From positions 31,217,979-31,281,978 of the forward strand of contig NC_088302.1 of assembly GCF_032854445.1 (NCBI RefSeq): DNA of 64,000 bases. Reading direction: 5' to 3'. Positions 23,328 to 34,971 of the stretch are shown here, piece by piece; position 1 is the first letter of the stretch; each line of letters starts with the position of its first letter. Position numbers and translations under genes: made by a program. Origin of the DNA: Liolophura sinensis. Its lineage: Eukaryota; Mollusca; Polyplacophora; Chitonida; Chitonidae. The notes beneath the pieces are model-generated. The model made no database searches and had not been told where the DNA came from. It worked only from the letters and a program-made list of their open reading frames with translations.

Positions 23328-25984
23328 ATGTTTCTGTGAACCAGAAGTGGAGTGTTACACACAGGACAACATTCCATCTGCGCAGGTGTATCGTGAAACG
23401 TCCAGGAGAGTACCACCAATAACAACAACGATGGCTTAAATTTTATCACTACCGTGAAATTCAATCCAAGCGTCAATTATTTGTAAATAATCTAAGGCAG
23501 GTGATATAATGACATTGGTGTTCATATATATGTTCCGCGTTGTGTTACTTCATATATTTAAGTTTTTTAAAATTAAAATTATTTAATGGGGAACTTCTCC
23601 CGCCTTAAATAATTCGGGCCTTCAGGCAATGTAGTCTTTTTTTTCGTTCCTGCCATTGCGATGATGTTTTGTGGGAACACGGATAACGTAATTCTCGTTC
23701 ATTACAAGGGAACAATGTTCCGTTGTGTTTGAATCAGAGTCGCTATTGCGCGAGAAAAGAGAAAAGTTTCAGTTGTTCGAAAGTGTATTAGCTAATACCG
23801 TTATTAAGTCATATTTTATATTTAAAATTTTAGCCAGACTCAGCAGCCAATGCTGCTCTCAAAAGTAAAATTATAACAGCAGCAGTTTTAGTCCATATTT
23901 AATATACTAGTACACAATTTTTTAGGCTAAGTACAAAAATGAACACTTGGCTTAAAGTTAAAACTGGTATTAAGTCTTAACCCAGTTTTGAACAACAGGG
24001 ACCTGGCCGATATCAATGACTGGCAGTTTAATCATCAGTTTATTTCAACAAGAATGACATAAAGGGATCCAATTTGTAGATATCATGAAATGAAATTGCT
24101 GGAGAAACTCCCACTATATTTACCCGTTAAGTGTTAAAATCAGTTTTTGTGAATGGTATTCAACGTGACACAGGCCTTCTCCGCACGAATGGTTCAATTT
24201 GTATAAGGAATTAATACTTAATCTTCAATTTAAAACCAAATCGAAACTGTGATTCAAGCCCTATATTTGTCTGACATAAATATTCAATCTGATTTAATCC
24301 GGGCAATCGCTGTTTACAGGAAAGAAATTTAGTAATTATATTACCACTACACTGTATCATATAAATGCATAAAATAAAGTAAACAAATTTGTATGTTTTA
24401 TTTGTAATTCATTCATTTTCCATTTTTCGATTTGTTGTTTCGTTTGCCATGGAATTTAACATCGCTTTCAACAGTGTCACAGTTCTACGTGCTTTCCCAC
24501 TGGAACACGTTACCAGAGACACCAGACATGGCATTCTACTCAGTGACAATATATATCGAGTGCATATGCCAGAAAAGACCGATAAACTTACAAACGTATA
24601 GGACATTAGACTCACATTATGTACTGGATATTAGTCTTCTTTCATGACTCTTAAACTGCAACAAATTACACAGTGGCATCAAGCCTGCTGGAGGTTTTGA
24701 CATCTGTCAATCAAGTGATAAAATACTGCTATTGATACAATATTTCTCACACGATCCTGGAATTTTTATGACAGGTGTCTAGTGTCCATTTAATGACGAG
24801 TGTCAATATCAAAGCAATATTTTCAAATATTTTGAATAGTTGTGAATTTAAGAGAGCTATAGTCTTTTTTTTGTCTTCTGGCACGTGTTTTTCTCTTGTG
24901 AATACCGCTTCGCAAGGAACTTTTTTGTACTGCTTAAGCCATGGTGATAGGGTGTGCAACTTGCTACTTTTTAAGCATGTGTCTGAGCAGATGGAATTAA
25001 TAAGACTCTAAATGACGTAGACTGACAAAAGGCCGTATTTCACGGATTACGTGTGGCCACTTGCCAACTATCGCACTGCCGTTGCTGTGGTTCTGCCAAA
25101 GACAGCTTGTATGCTGCTCTCTTTGACACCACTATGAGCTTTGGCCGACTGCTTGGCGACTGCTGGCCGACGGCAAATATCAAACGTGCTATGATTGGAC
25201 GACTACATACCGCGTAGATCAGAAAAGCTCAGGAGATCAAAAGTGAATTGAGGGGTAACTCAATAATGTTTATTCTCCGTAAACATCTTGGTTAACTAAA
25301 ATTGATTATTCAGTGGGCGACTGATGTGAATTGTGTTTTGATGGCGTCATAGACAGCTTAAATCCTGAACCTAAGGTTGTTTTTTGTGCTTATGCGAGAA
25401 CGTTTGTTTAAAAAGAAGGTGAAATAACTGACCCTAAGAATAGGGTAGAAATTGTACTTGACAGAAAGATGAAACCATCCTATTACCGTCTATTACCATT
25501 AGTATTGATGATTCACATCGACAACAAATACCTATCTCTGCCTTGTCAAGCGCCAAACTTTAAACTCTTTTCAATGTGTTGGGTTTTAGTTGTTTACATA
25601 AGGGACCCTTTTATTGACATTATAATGTATGATCTACTCGTATACGTGAATAGGATTCTTCCTTGGGGCAACAATGAGATTTTTGTCTACCTTTGTGAAT
25701 GTTTTGGTGACAGGCTCAGGATATGACCAAAGATGATAACAACGACATGTAGCAAGCACTAGCGACCACACCCACCATAAAACCGTTCGAGTCGTAAACA
25801 GGAATTATTATCAGATATTGCCACGTTCAACTGCATGACATACACGGACAAAATCAAAGCTGCTACCTGCTATCTGATTACCACGTTGTTGTGTGTGGAT
25901 ATTGAGAGAATGGCCTCTCAAGAAATAATGGGAAATAAAGGTCGGATGCGTCGTTGACATAATAGTAATATAACGTTTCAAACC

Positions 25985-26200
25985 TAGAATGGATGTATGT
26001 ATGCTTGGGTTTTAATGTGGTACAATTTTTCAGTCATATGACGACAAGGAAACATTGGGACGTCAAAGTGCTGCCGCCACTGAGGTATAATGCTGTAAGA
26101 TACCAGAAATAACACCCTGTCACATTATACTGACCGGGTCAACTGGTCCTGTTTCCTTGATCTAACTTCTCAGAGCTAAAACGAAAACTGACGTGAACTG
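25985..26200 (+). repeat. Dispersed repeat family 3, long copy
   Basis: TGCTTGGGTTTTAATGTGGT, ATTTTTCAGTCATATGACGA, CTGCCGCCACTGAGGTATAA and TCCTGTTTCCTTGATCTAAC occur in order, as at 44220-44450. No coding capacity; class unknown. Confidence 0.7.
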
Positions 26201-27033
26201 GCATAATATGGCGGGAAGTGCAAAAATCACACTTGCCTTCAACAGACAACTTACACACGCCTCGCCAAAAATTGTTAAATTCCTGGATATATGGATGTCT
26301 TACTGCTAGTCTTTCTTGACTGACATTTCGATGTGCAAACTATCACTCATAATAAGTTACAGAGGTAACAGATGGCACGTTTGGCAGTTAATTCCTGCCA
26401 ATCTTTTCTCCCATGGTCATCATCTTTATAGACATCAGGTTACCAGAAGTGGTAAAAGAGTAACAAACTAACATTCTTATCAAGTCATTGAGGTAACAGA
26501 TGGCATTGCATGCATCTTTCATATATTATAGTAGTTCATCGGTTATTTCATTGACTTGCTAACAATGGTAGTTTCTGCACCGAAACGTTGTCTGCTAATA
26601 AATATAGAAGCTGTGTGCCCATGACAACCGCTGTTAAGTCAATCAGTGCTCTGCATGGGGCCGTCCCACAAAGCAGTCGTATCATGCACTAGGCGTTAAT
26701 TCCATGGCAACAAATTTTGAAGAGATACATGTACCTCGCCATTGTATAAATGCGCTTGACGCTGCAGTGTGACAGTTTTGTAAGACAGGTCACCTGAATG
26801 TTAATTTGAATGTAAGTTAAATGACGTCCAAACTCTTAATTCATAGATACGGTATGAAGCAATATCATTCATTCATTCATTCATAAAATAAGCATTTCCT
26901 ACATGTAGCTTAGTTGTAAACAATAAAAAGAAAAGTGTCTCTGAAATTATTTCTTGAACACCACAAGACTGAATGACATTGTGACGAAGACGAAGCAGAG
27001 GCCAGGGGCCAAGCTAGTGATGAACTTTCTCAT

Positions 27034-27188
27034 ATATTTATTTATTTATTCATTTGATTGGTGTTTTACGCCGTACTCAAGAATATTTCACTTATACCAC
27101 GGCGGCCAGCATTATGGTGGCAGCAAACTGGGCAGAGCCCGGTGGAAACCCACGACCATCCGCAGGTTGCTGACAGACCTTCCCACGA
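27034..27188 (-). mobile_element. Main-family SINE, 5'-truncated, with short TSD
   Basis: Minus-strand copy ending inside the CCTTCCCACG block; TTTCTCAT flanks it at 27026-27033 and 27189-27196. Confidence 0.85.
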
Positions 27189-27884
27189 TTTCTCATGTAC
27201 ATGTGATGTATACATATGGGTGAGAGACAACTGGGGCCGATTGTTCAAAAGTGTATTAATAGTTAAACCTTAATACCAACCAGCCTTTGCTTGAAACAAA
27301 CCTAATGGCACTTTAGTCTTATACGTGTCTTAACACTGATACACTTGTCGAACAACTGGGTCCTTGTCTTTAGCGAACGTTTGCCTGCACACACAGCCAT
27401 TAAAGGGTGGTCGATCTCTTATTGTCACTAAGGCCCCCACGATCAGTGAGAGCGAAGGTATCTAGAGATTCCCTGCCCCTAGACGAAATAGAACCCGTAG
27501 GCCTGCCTCGTTCTTCACAGTCTTTAGAATCCATAGTAAAGTGCACAAATAGTAAAGCACTCATATTTTGAGAGATAACTGAAGCAGCAAAATTAAGAAT
27601 ATAAGAAAGTTACTTAAGGCGCATGCTTGTCGTGACAGTTCTGTCGTGGTAATTCAACAATAAACACCAAACCTTTACCAGCGTCTTGCTACATGCTGTA
27701 ATTTAGCCATGATGTCAGTAGTATCTCAGGTAACCTATCAGAATCGAGTAGTAAAACTGTGTGGGCGTGGTTTGTGCCTTATCGATAGAGCTTTGGGTTG
27801 TACCATCCCTATGATAAGGCAACTAGTCGTGTGGGGAAACGGGGATTAGTTTCATTTTTTATTTCTCTGTGAACCGCAATCGAA

Positions 27885-27985
27885 CACCATGTGGGATTAC
27901 GACACTGTTCAAAGTTAACGCCCCACCCTGTCACAGTATACTGATATCGAACCGACATGGCTCGTTCCCTGAGCAGAAAACACCA
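27885..27985 (+). repeat. Dispersed repeat family 3, fragment
   Basis: CACCCTGTCACAGTATACTG and CGTTCCCTGAGCAG parallel the 3' half of the copy at 26 kb. Confidence 0.45.
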
Positions 27986-28548
27986 TGGTGACCTAAAAAA
28001 ACAGAACTTAAAAAAGGTGTGGTTCCAGTTGCAGTTTAAATAATATCAGACGAACTCAAAGTATAAAATCCAGGCGGATTCGGACTCCTCACGTGCCCAT
28101 ACTTCACCCAAGTCCAACCCCATCATCACCGTTATGGAAAAGTTTTATTCTTTATGGAAACCGATTACATTACTCGCCATCTCGCTTCCTCGGCCATATC
28201 AAAGTATTGTGTATGTACGCGGGTGTTGTACGGATAAAACTGTCACACGTGCAAGCGTTGACGAGTGTGTCCATGTTCGTCTATATATACATGCACGCGC
28301 GTGTAAAAAAAAATCTCGCGCAAACGTTAGTGACGGTGAGAAGGCGAGTGGACGCTATTTTATTGTGCTTAGCTATGTAGTCCATCTATAGAACCATTTT
28401 TAGGTGTAAGTTTAGATAATTATATAGATTGTGGTGTGTCGGGGTTGTATTTTGTAGGTTAGAGTTGTCGTCGTTGCATGATATTGTCTCCACAGTTACT
28501 ACTGGATCATGCCAGATAAATATGACAAATGATTTACTTTAAATAATT

Positions 28549-28630
<82 letters not shown>
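28549..28630. repeat. (AT)n microsatellite, about 40 units
   Basis: Uninterrupted AT dinucleotides; the length is probably polymorphic or limited by assembly. Confidence 0.97.
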
Positions 28631-28633
<3 letters not shown>

Positions 28634-28926
28634 TCACAAACTGTTGACTTAAGAACATGTGTATATTCAATGCACGTGCTGGAAAATCCTGTCCTATCCG
28701 ACAATTAGCCTTTCTACACAGTTACGCACTAAATAACAACCCAAAGTTCTAGAACTCTAGAACTGCAACCTAAACTGCACCAGTTTTTCACTAAAGAGCG
28801 TCACTTTCCGCATTAAGCACCAAGTGTTCGCGAGAGAGGAACAAATTATCCTTGCATCTCGTGTCATTTAATTCTAATTTGATCACGCTATGTATCTACA
28901 CTGACAGTAGGGTCTAAGGAGACAGG

Positions 28927-29149
28927 TGGTTTGCGTGCTAGCGCAGCACAATAACCCAGGAGCCTCTCACCAATGCGGTCGATGTGAGTTCAAGTCCAGT
29001 TCATGTTTGCTTCCTCTCCAGTTGTTCGTAGGAAGGCCTTCCAGTAACCTGCGCATGGTAGTGGGTTTCCCTTGGGCTCTGCTCGATTTCCTCTCACCAT
29101 AATGTTGGCCACCGTCGTTTAGTAAAACACCATTCAAACAAATAAATAC
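28927..29149 (+). mobile_element. Main-family SINE, nearly full length, diverged
   Basis: It has CCAGGAGCCTCTCACCAATG, B box GAGTTCAAGTCC, CAGTAACCTGCGCATGGTAG and an abbreviated tail AAATAAATAC. The start of the tRNA head is degraded. Confidence 0.85.
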
Positions 29150-29339
29150 ATGTATTGTTAATAAATGAAATAAAATGAAATCAAATACTCGAAGACGTAG
29201 ATAAATTAATAGCAACTGGCTTATTGGGTTCACAATTGGGGCTTGCTTTCTATACAAGGCAGCAGCTAGGTCACGTATCTATAATCCAGTCAGTACTGCG
29301 AAGCTTGTGTCACCAAAATGTGATACATGTTCTGGTTGT

Positions 29340-29596
29340 CTAGCTGACTCTAACTTCGCGGACCTCTTCACTCCAGTTGTCATCGTCCGTGACAGGCATC
29401 AGCTGACTGCATCTTCGTAGTTTATCGCGGTGACTTTTCCACTGTTTCACCCAGTCCCAGTCCTGTCTGGGAGGATCTGGCGTCATATTGATCAGCCTTT
29501 GTTTGAACCAGTCTCGCCAGAAAACTTCCTCCTGTTTCCAGTTTTGACACTGTTCAAGAGCTCTTTGTCTTTCACATTCCTTCGGACCGACATCTT
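29340..29596 (-). CDS. Gene C terminal exon: Trp-rich charged tail
   Basis: 257 nt: two bases completing a phase-1 codon, then 84 further codons and TAG (29342-29340). The acceptor is TATTTTTTGTAG. It starts E-D-V-G-P-K-E-C-E, echoing the V-E-D-L-x-C linker exons, and continues with W-K-Q-E-E-V-F-W-R-D-W-F, D-W-D-W-V-K-Q-W and D-D-D-N-W-S-E-E-V. It has seven Trp and three Cys. No ATG begins the frame, so ATG-based scans miss it. No family recognised. Confidence 0.75.
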
Positions 29597-32500
29597 CTAC
29601 AAAAAATATAATTACACCAAACGTGAATTAAATGATTTGACTCATTTATTATTAGACTGGTATTTTACGCCGTATTCAAGAATATTTCACTTATACGACG
29701 GCGAGCGGGATATGGTGAGAGGAAACCAGACAAAGCCTATAAAAACCATGGCCATCCGCTTGCTTGCGACCATTTGTGCGACCGGGAAGAAAAACACTAA
29801 ATGGGATATATATATAAAACCTTATGTCCAGATACCGTCCATAAGTGGTGGACGATGCACTCCTGTATCGTCATGACATGTGTTGCCAATAACTCCCAAA
29901 GATCGTTGGTTTACTCCGAGTAATCCCCCCCCCTCCCCCACCACCATATAAAACTTACCGCCATCATCTATGCAAAAAATTCTTGAGTATGAATGGATCC
30001 AACATGTGTCTTCTCACGACAAATATCTGGTTGACCTATTTGCAACAATACTGCTTATGACGGGTCAATTGCACGTTCTGGACTGACAGTTCTAAAAGGT
30101 CTGTTTCGTTAAACAACAACGAAATAAATAAATTAATCCTGTATAACTTCCGTATTGTCACTCATTTGGTATTGAAAAATGGTTTTGAGTGATGTTATAT
30201 GGTTCGACTACTGCTGACAAAGAAGGGCAATGGGACAGGAGGGCAATGGGACAGGAGGACAATGGGACAGGAGGACAATGGGACAGGAGGGCAATTGGAC
30301 AGGAGGACAATCGAACAGAAGAGCGATGGGACAGGAGGGTAATCGGACAGAAGGGCAATGGGACAGGAGGGCAAAGGGACAGGAGGACAATGGGGCAGAA
30401 GGGCAATTGGACAGGAGGGCAATCGGACAGAAGAGCAATGGGACAGGAGGGCAATGGGACAGAAGGGCAATGGGACAGGAGGGCAATGGGACAGGATGGC
30501 AATGGGACAGAAGGGCAATCGGACAGGAGGGCAATCGGACAAAAGTGTAATCGGACAGAAGAGCAATCGGCAGGTTTGCAGATGTTATGTATTTGACCAT
30601 ACTGTTCCCGGAGTTGGAGCGGCCAATCTGATAAACACAGTCTACCCTCTTTCAGTCAACCTGTCATATCCTCATCTTAACAGTACTGACCCTATCTACC
30701 ACAGGAACCGTTCATGGTATCGAATGCTGCAACTAAGCTTACCCAACTCACCATGCTCTTAACTCCAATGGTTGTTGGCAGTTTCGCGAAATGTCTGCAA
30801 AACAGGAGTTATCGACCCTGGATTTGAAGTAAACAGGCTATGTGACAGAACAGAGACATGTTTTTTAAGGAATACTTGCAAAGGGAGTATGGTGAGTTTG
30901 ATATGTGATTTTACTTTTTCTTTCCTTCTACTTACTCTATGTGCAAACGAATACATAGAAACTGTAGAGGTAGGAATGATGGTGCGCATGAGCGCTTGAA
31001 ACTATGAGCGGGTGCATTGTGACGGTGCGACCTTGTTAGGTTGGAACCAGTGGGATTTGGGACATAGAGAAATTCACGTTGTTAATTTAGTTAAATTTAA
31101 ATGTATATGTGTTTAGGATTTATGACGTCACTTTCGTTAAAGAAACTTCACTCTCGCGATAAGGTCTTACACGAATTTTAATTCCCTGATTTGGCCTTAC
31201 ATAAATATGGCTTTACATGAATTTGGCTTTACATGAATTTTAATTTCGTGATCTGGCCTTACATAAATTTGCTTTACATAAATTTTGCCGTACATAGGTT
31301 TTACTCCCATGATTTGGTCTTATATGAATTTCGCCGTACATGAATTTCTTGCCTAACCTCAGACCACAAGTGTATCTTACCAAGCTGATACTCGTGTAGG
31401 CGGCAGGGGGAGGGGTTGTTCACGTCTCGGGCCCTCTCTTCATTACTGGCCTCCCTGGTTCCGTATTGACACACACACGTCCCATCCATGATCGAGTCAC
31501 ACGTCGTCCACTTGTCCTCACAAATGATCCTCGTTTGACCGACATGGCCACAGGCTTCCCCAAACAGAGCGTACTGCAGTCTGGGTTCTGGGACAGGTTT
31601 ACAGCGTCCGTTTGGGGTGGGGGAGAAGCCGACATCACAGGTACACACACCAGACACACAGGCTGTGGTCACACCTTGACCATGACACACGCTCTCTTCT
31701 CCGCATACGTCGCCCAGGCTAGCAACTACAACATTCAGAATATCGATCTTGGTGGCGAAAAAGATACTAATCCAATGTTTAGTAGTTATCTGGATCTAAC
31801 GATTCAACATCATTGACAGACTGGGCAGAAATACAGGGTTTTGTCGCCTTGTCAGTCATGGTGGAATGTGTGCAGTTAGCTGTAGCGCAGGTTGACGCCA
31901 CTTTTAATAGTCACACTCGTCGTCATTCAATTGATAAAGTGTTAAGTACGACGTTAAACCCAAGGACCCAGAATCACACCTTGTATCGCGAAAAGTATCG
32001 CACATTATATAAAAACTGGAGAAAGATTCATCTATAGCATCACGTAAATTGGCAAACACCCACCTGGTTTACAGTCCATGCCATTGTTGGTAGGATAATA
32101 GCCGTCGATACATACACAGACAGTACCGTCACAACCTCGAGCAAGACAGTCGGCAAAGGCTGGGCAGTTGTTATAGCTGACACATACTTCTCCTATAGCT
32201 GCTGATACTGTGAGGAAGACGAAAAGGTGATATAAACAGCCAAGGGTTAAGGATATGTTTTAATCTTTCTTCCTACTTTGTACGTGGGAAGGTCTTGCAG
32301 CAATCCGCGGATGGTCGTGGGTTACCCCCAGGCTCTGCCCGGTTTCCACCCACCATAATGCTGGTCGTCGTCGTATAAGTGAAATATTCTTGAGTACGGC
32401 GTAAAACACCAACCAATAAATAAATAAATAATGATAAAGCCTTCCTACTTAATTGTATTGGATTTCGAAAGGCTGTTTGATACAATGGCGTTTTATTAAA

Positions 32501-34606
32501 TTAATTCTAATTAGGAAAGGGATGTAATATACATGTATGTTATATATAATATATAATAAGGCATGGAGAATATAAGAATTCTCCACTTATGTTCTCCACT
32601 CAAAAATATTTCATGCCATTCCTAAACATATAGATGACTATTGATTTCATAAGTCATTTGGCAAACTGCAAATGGGTCCTTAAAACTGAACAACAGAACA
32701 GCAACACGGAATAACAAATATCTTGTCACTTCTGTTTTATGCGAAATCTGTCTACTTACCTGGCAGTTTTGGTTCTAGGCAGATAAGGTCTTCCACAATT
32801 GAACCTGCAGTCGAATAACGAGATTATTTTATCCAGTCGAAGATACCCACATATAGACTAATGGAAGACACTCACCACCCCAACAAACATCGTCTTTTAA
32901 ATCCGTTACCCGAGAGATGACAGATAGCAATTTCGTCGATCTAACGAATTAATCCGTTCCTGATAACGAAATAATCCGTAACCGGGAATGGACTAATCCG
33001 TCAGATCAACTGAAATGCACTCCTGTATCCCCCTCAGGCAACGAATTTAAAGGAATATTTTCGGAAGGTATGGTTTCAATCGCATGTTTTGTTAAACGTT
33101 GTTTTGCGACTTGCCCTTGAGATTATTGAACTCACACGTCCATTTTGGTTGATGGCTGATGTATGAATGCGTGTTTTGACGCCTAGACTTCATTAATAAA
33201 CGGGACAGAGTTGCCAGAAGTTAACTATAGTGCTGTGCTGCCTCACGTAAGGATCGTGCTTAAGATACGATACAAAAGGCTACAGCCTAGATTAAAATCA
33301 GAGCAGCAACGACATTCTGGTAGTTGGCATATGGCCTCTTGTTAGTTTTCACAGTTTTATGTAGTCGATGCATGTTCTTAACGCGAATAAACATTAATCT
33401 TGGCATCGAAATAAGCATTCCATAAATGATGTTCCAAGTCAGTGATTCTAAGGCAAGTCGCCAAAACAATATTCAACACAAAGCACTAAGAAACTAAGGA
33501 AATTTAAGCTGATTCATGGCAGGGAAGTAGAAAAACAGTTTTCGGAAAGACTCTTGGAATGTCTACCAAGGTAATCACTTCTGGATCCAAAATTGGCAAT
33601 ATTTTTACTTCGAGTAGTAAAGACATGCATAAAAAAAATAAAGTAAATACATAAATGAGTCAATAAATAAAGTAGTAAATAATAAATCAACCGTACCCAG
33701 ACTAAAGTTCTGAGGCCTACACCCGTGGTCCGAGAAGGGCTCTGCTAGCAGTTCCTCAGGGGTAGCTGGCCTAAGCCCCGGGTCACACACACAGCGTGAC
33801 AGGGCGGGGTCACAGGATTGCTCCGCCTTTCTCTGACACAAGGTATCCTCGTCACATGGCTCACCCAACAAAGCGAATCGTACCCCGAAGGCGGGTTTGA
33901 TCTTACAGCGAAGGTTATCCTCAGTGGGAACGTAGGAAGACCGACACTCGCAGCGTCCTGAGACACAGACGGCAAGCTTATCTCGACACAAGACCGTTAC
34001 ACCGTCACATGCTCGACTAAGCTCTGCCGCTAGGAGTGAAAAAGGATTTCATTGGCTGATTGGTAATACCTAATTTGTACTTTACAAAAAGTCACCATTT
34101 TCAACTTATATAGTATACACTAAATACAACCAAGAGTGTTTTATGGAGCTCGACTTAATTTGCTCACTATAAAGGTGAATTGTCAATCGATTACATGTTT
34201 CTTGAACGTGGTGTGGTCTTAGGTCCTGCCCATGTGGCATTTTTTTATGACGTCGTTGACGATCAGCGGAATGAACCAGGTCACAACGGCTTCACGACTA
34301 TTCAAAGGGAAAAGAAACCCTGACCTATAAGCAAATCATAAACTCCAGTACGTAACCAAAACCATCATCATATGTTTACTTTAAAAACTTTCATTTTTAA
34401 GTTAAAAACTTTTTGTAGTCTGAATATACAAAAAAAAAAAAAGCAAAAATCTCTAAGTTTACCTTTGAAGCATCCGGTAAGGTCATTGGCTGGCACATAG
34501 CCATCTGAACAAAGACACACATCTCCATCACAACCCTGGGGTCCGCATGCGCTGTTAAGGGGACACTCTGTGCTGTTCATACATTTGTCCATCACCAATA
34601 AACACT
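29340..34606 (-). CDS. Gene C: secreted-type EB/EGF-like protein with Trp-rich C-terminal tail
   Basis: Minus-strand spliced gene, 5' end not found. Exons in order: 34463-34606, 33697-34029, 32760-32804, 32064-32207, 31381-31725 and terminal 29340-29596 with its stop. All junctions are GT-AG and phase 1, and the joined frame is open from the first recognised exon to TAG. Product (at least 422 residues): seven-Cys module, double module, 15-residue linker, seven-Cys module, double module, then an 84-residue Trp-rich charged tail. The visible exons encode 42 Cys, an even number. A signal exon is expected upstream, as in A and B, but none with ATG and phase 1 was found within about 4 kb. Function unknown; an extracellular location is inferred from the modules and paralogues. 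Confidence 0.8.
29644..29790 (-). mobile_element. Main-family SINE fragment beside a gene C acceptor
   Basis: Diverged minus-strand copy (AGACTGGTATTTTACGCCGT, CAAGAATATTTCACTTATAC). It ends about 48 bp upstream of the terminal exon of gene C, on the same strand as the gene. Confidence 0.8.
29888..29993 (+). mobile_element. Second-subfamily SINE, 3' fragment
   Basis: GATCGTTGGTTTACTCCGAG, ACCGCCATCATCTATGC and TTCTTGAGTATGAATGGATC match 4430-4530 and 22013-22167. It carries an expanded C-rich stretch. Confidence 0.6.
30226..30571. repeat. 16-bp minisatellite, about 21 copies
   Basis: The unit GGGACAGGAGGGCAAT has few variants. As 16 is not a multiple of three, each frame cycles through all three phases every 48 bp, giving long artefactual open frames on both strands. 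It lies in the last intron of gene C. Confidence 0.93.
31160..31348. repeat. Short direct repeats next to a gene C donor
   Basis: Variants of GGCCTTACATAAATTT and GGCTTTACATGAATTT recur about eight times, ending some 30 bp from the donor of exon 31381-31725. Confidence 0.7.
31381..31725 (-). CDS. Gene C exon: second double six-Cys module, 115 residues
   Basis: 345 nt, phase 1-1: G-D-V-C start, V-C-T-C-D-V-G-F, N-G-R-C-K-P, hinge Q-Y-A-L-F-G-E-A-C, end H-E-Y-Q-L-G. Acceptor TGTTGTAG, donor GTAAGATA. Confidence 0.85.
32064..32207 (-). CDS. Gene C exon: second 48-residue seven-Cys module
   Basis: 144 nt, phase 1-1: G-E-V-C-V-S-Y-N-N-C, a G-C-D-G-T-V-C-V-C core and M-D-C-K-P. Acceptor CCTCACAG, donor GTGGGT. 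Confidence 0.85.
32279..32440 (+). mobile_element. Main-family SINE, 5'-truncated, with TSD
   Basis: Starts at GTACGTGGGAAGGTCTTGC and ends in an AAATAAATAAATAA tail. CTTCCTACTT flanks it at 32269-32278 and 32441-32450. Intronic in gene C, antisense to it. Confidence 0.9.
32760..32804 (-). CDS. Gene C micro-exon: 15-residue linker
   Basis: 45 nt, phase 1-1, G-S-I-V-E-D-L-I-C-L-E-P-K-L-P. Same length, phase, order and V-E-D-L-x-C motif as exon 2118-2162 of gene A. Confidence 0.78.
33697..34029 (-). CDS. Gene C exon: 111-residue double six-Cys module
   Basis: 333 nt, phase 1-1. First half L-S-R-A-C to D-N-L-R-C-K; hinge R-F-A-L-L-G-E-P-C; second half ends G-C-R-P-Q-N-F-S-L-G. Acceptor CACTCCTAG, donor GTACGG. 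Confidence 0.85.
34463..34606 (-). CDS. Gene C exon: 48-residue seven-Cys module
   Basis: 144 nt, phase 1-1: M-D-K-C-M-N-S-T-E-C-P-L-N-S-A-C, a G-C-D-G-D-V-C-L-C core and T-G-C-F-K. Acceptor GCGCTCAG, donor GTAAAC. First recognised exon of the gene. Confidence 0.85.
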
Positions 34607-34691
34607 CTGAGCGCAAAAAAAAAAACAACAAAAAAAAAAAAAACAGAAGGTAGATAGACCATCTTTGATATTGTCAACAATCTTTGAACGT

Positions 34692-34850
34692 TTTTTAATT
34701 TATTTTATTTAAATGGGGTTTAACATTGTATCCTCGAGAATTTTTCATTATAACTGTCACAACTATGGCGGTCAGTGACATGGATGGACGAAACTGGAGT
34801 GGCCGGAGTAAAACTCCTGCCTTTGGCAAGTGACTGAGCCGCTTCACCAC
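34692..34850 (-). mobile_element. Diverged second-subfamily SINE remnant
   Basis: Minus-strand GGAGTTTTACTCCGGCCACT-like body and TATGGCGGTCAGTGACATGG core, with an AT-rich tail at 34692-34712. Old and degraded. Confidence 0.45.
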
Positions 34851-34971
34851 ATGTACAGAGGAACGGAATTGTTATACTGGTGCAAGGCAAGACAAACAGG
34901 AAAACATATGAAATATATGGATTATCCAAAGTCAGAAGTTAGGATTGAACCAATGCCTCGGGAGTCATAGC

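Larger units (their letters stand above)
23440..29339. other. Intergenic region between convergent genes B and C
   Basis: No convincing gene. It holds repeat family 3 copies (26.0, 27.9 kb), SINE copies (27.1, 29.0 kb), a short ATTC repeat (26864-26884) and a long AT tract (28549-28630). Open frames at 24.4-25.0 and 25.5-25.7 kb have no recognisable content. Confidence 0.6.

Noticed and set aside
23110-23439. 109-codon plus-strand frame as an alternative gene B terminus
   Set aside because: It is out of phase with the upstream donor and runs across the strong acceptor at 23310. The phase-1 reading gives a short tail instead, though this remains uncertain.
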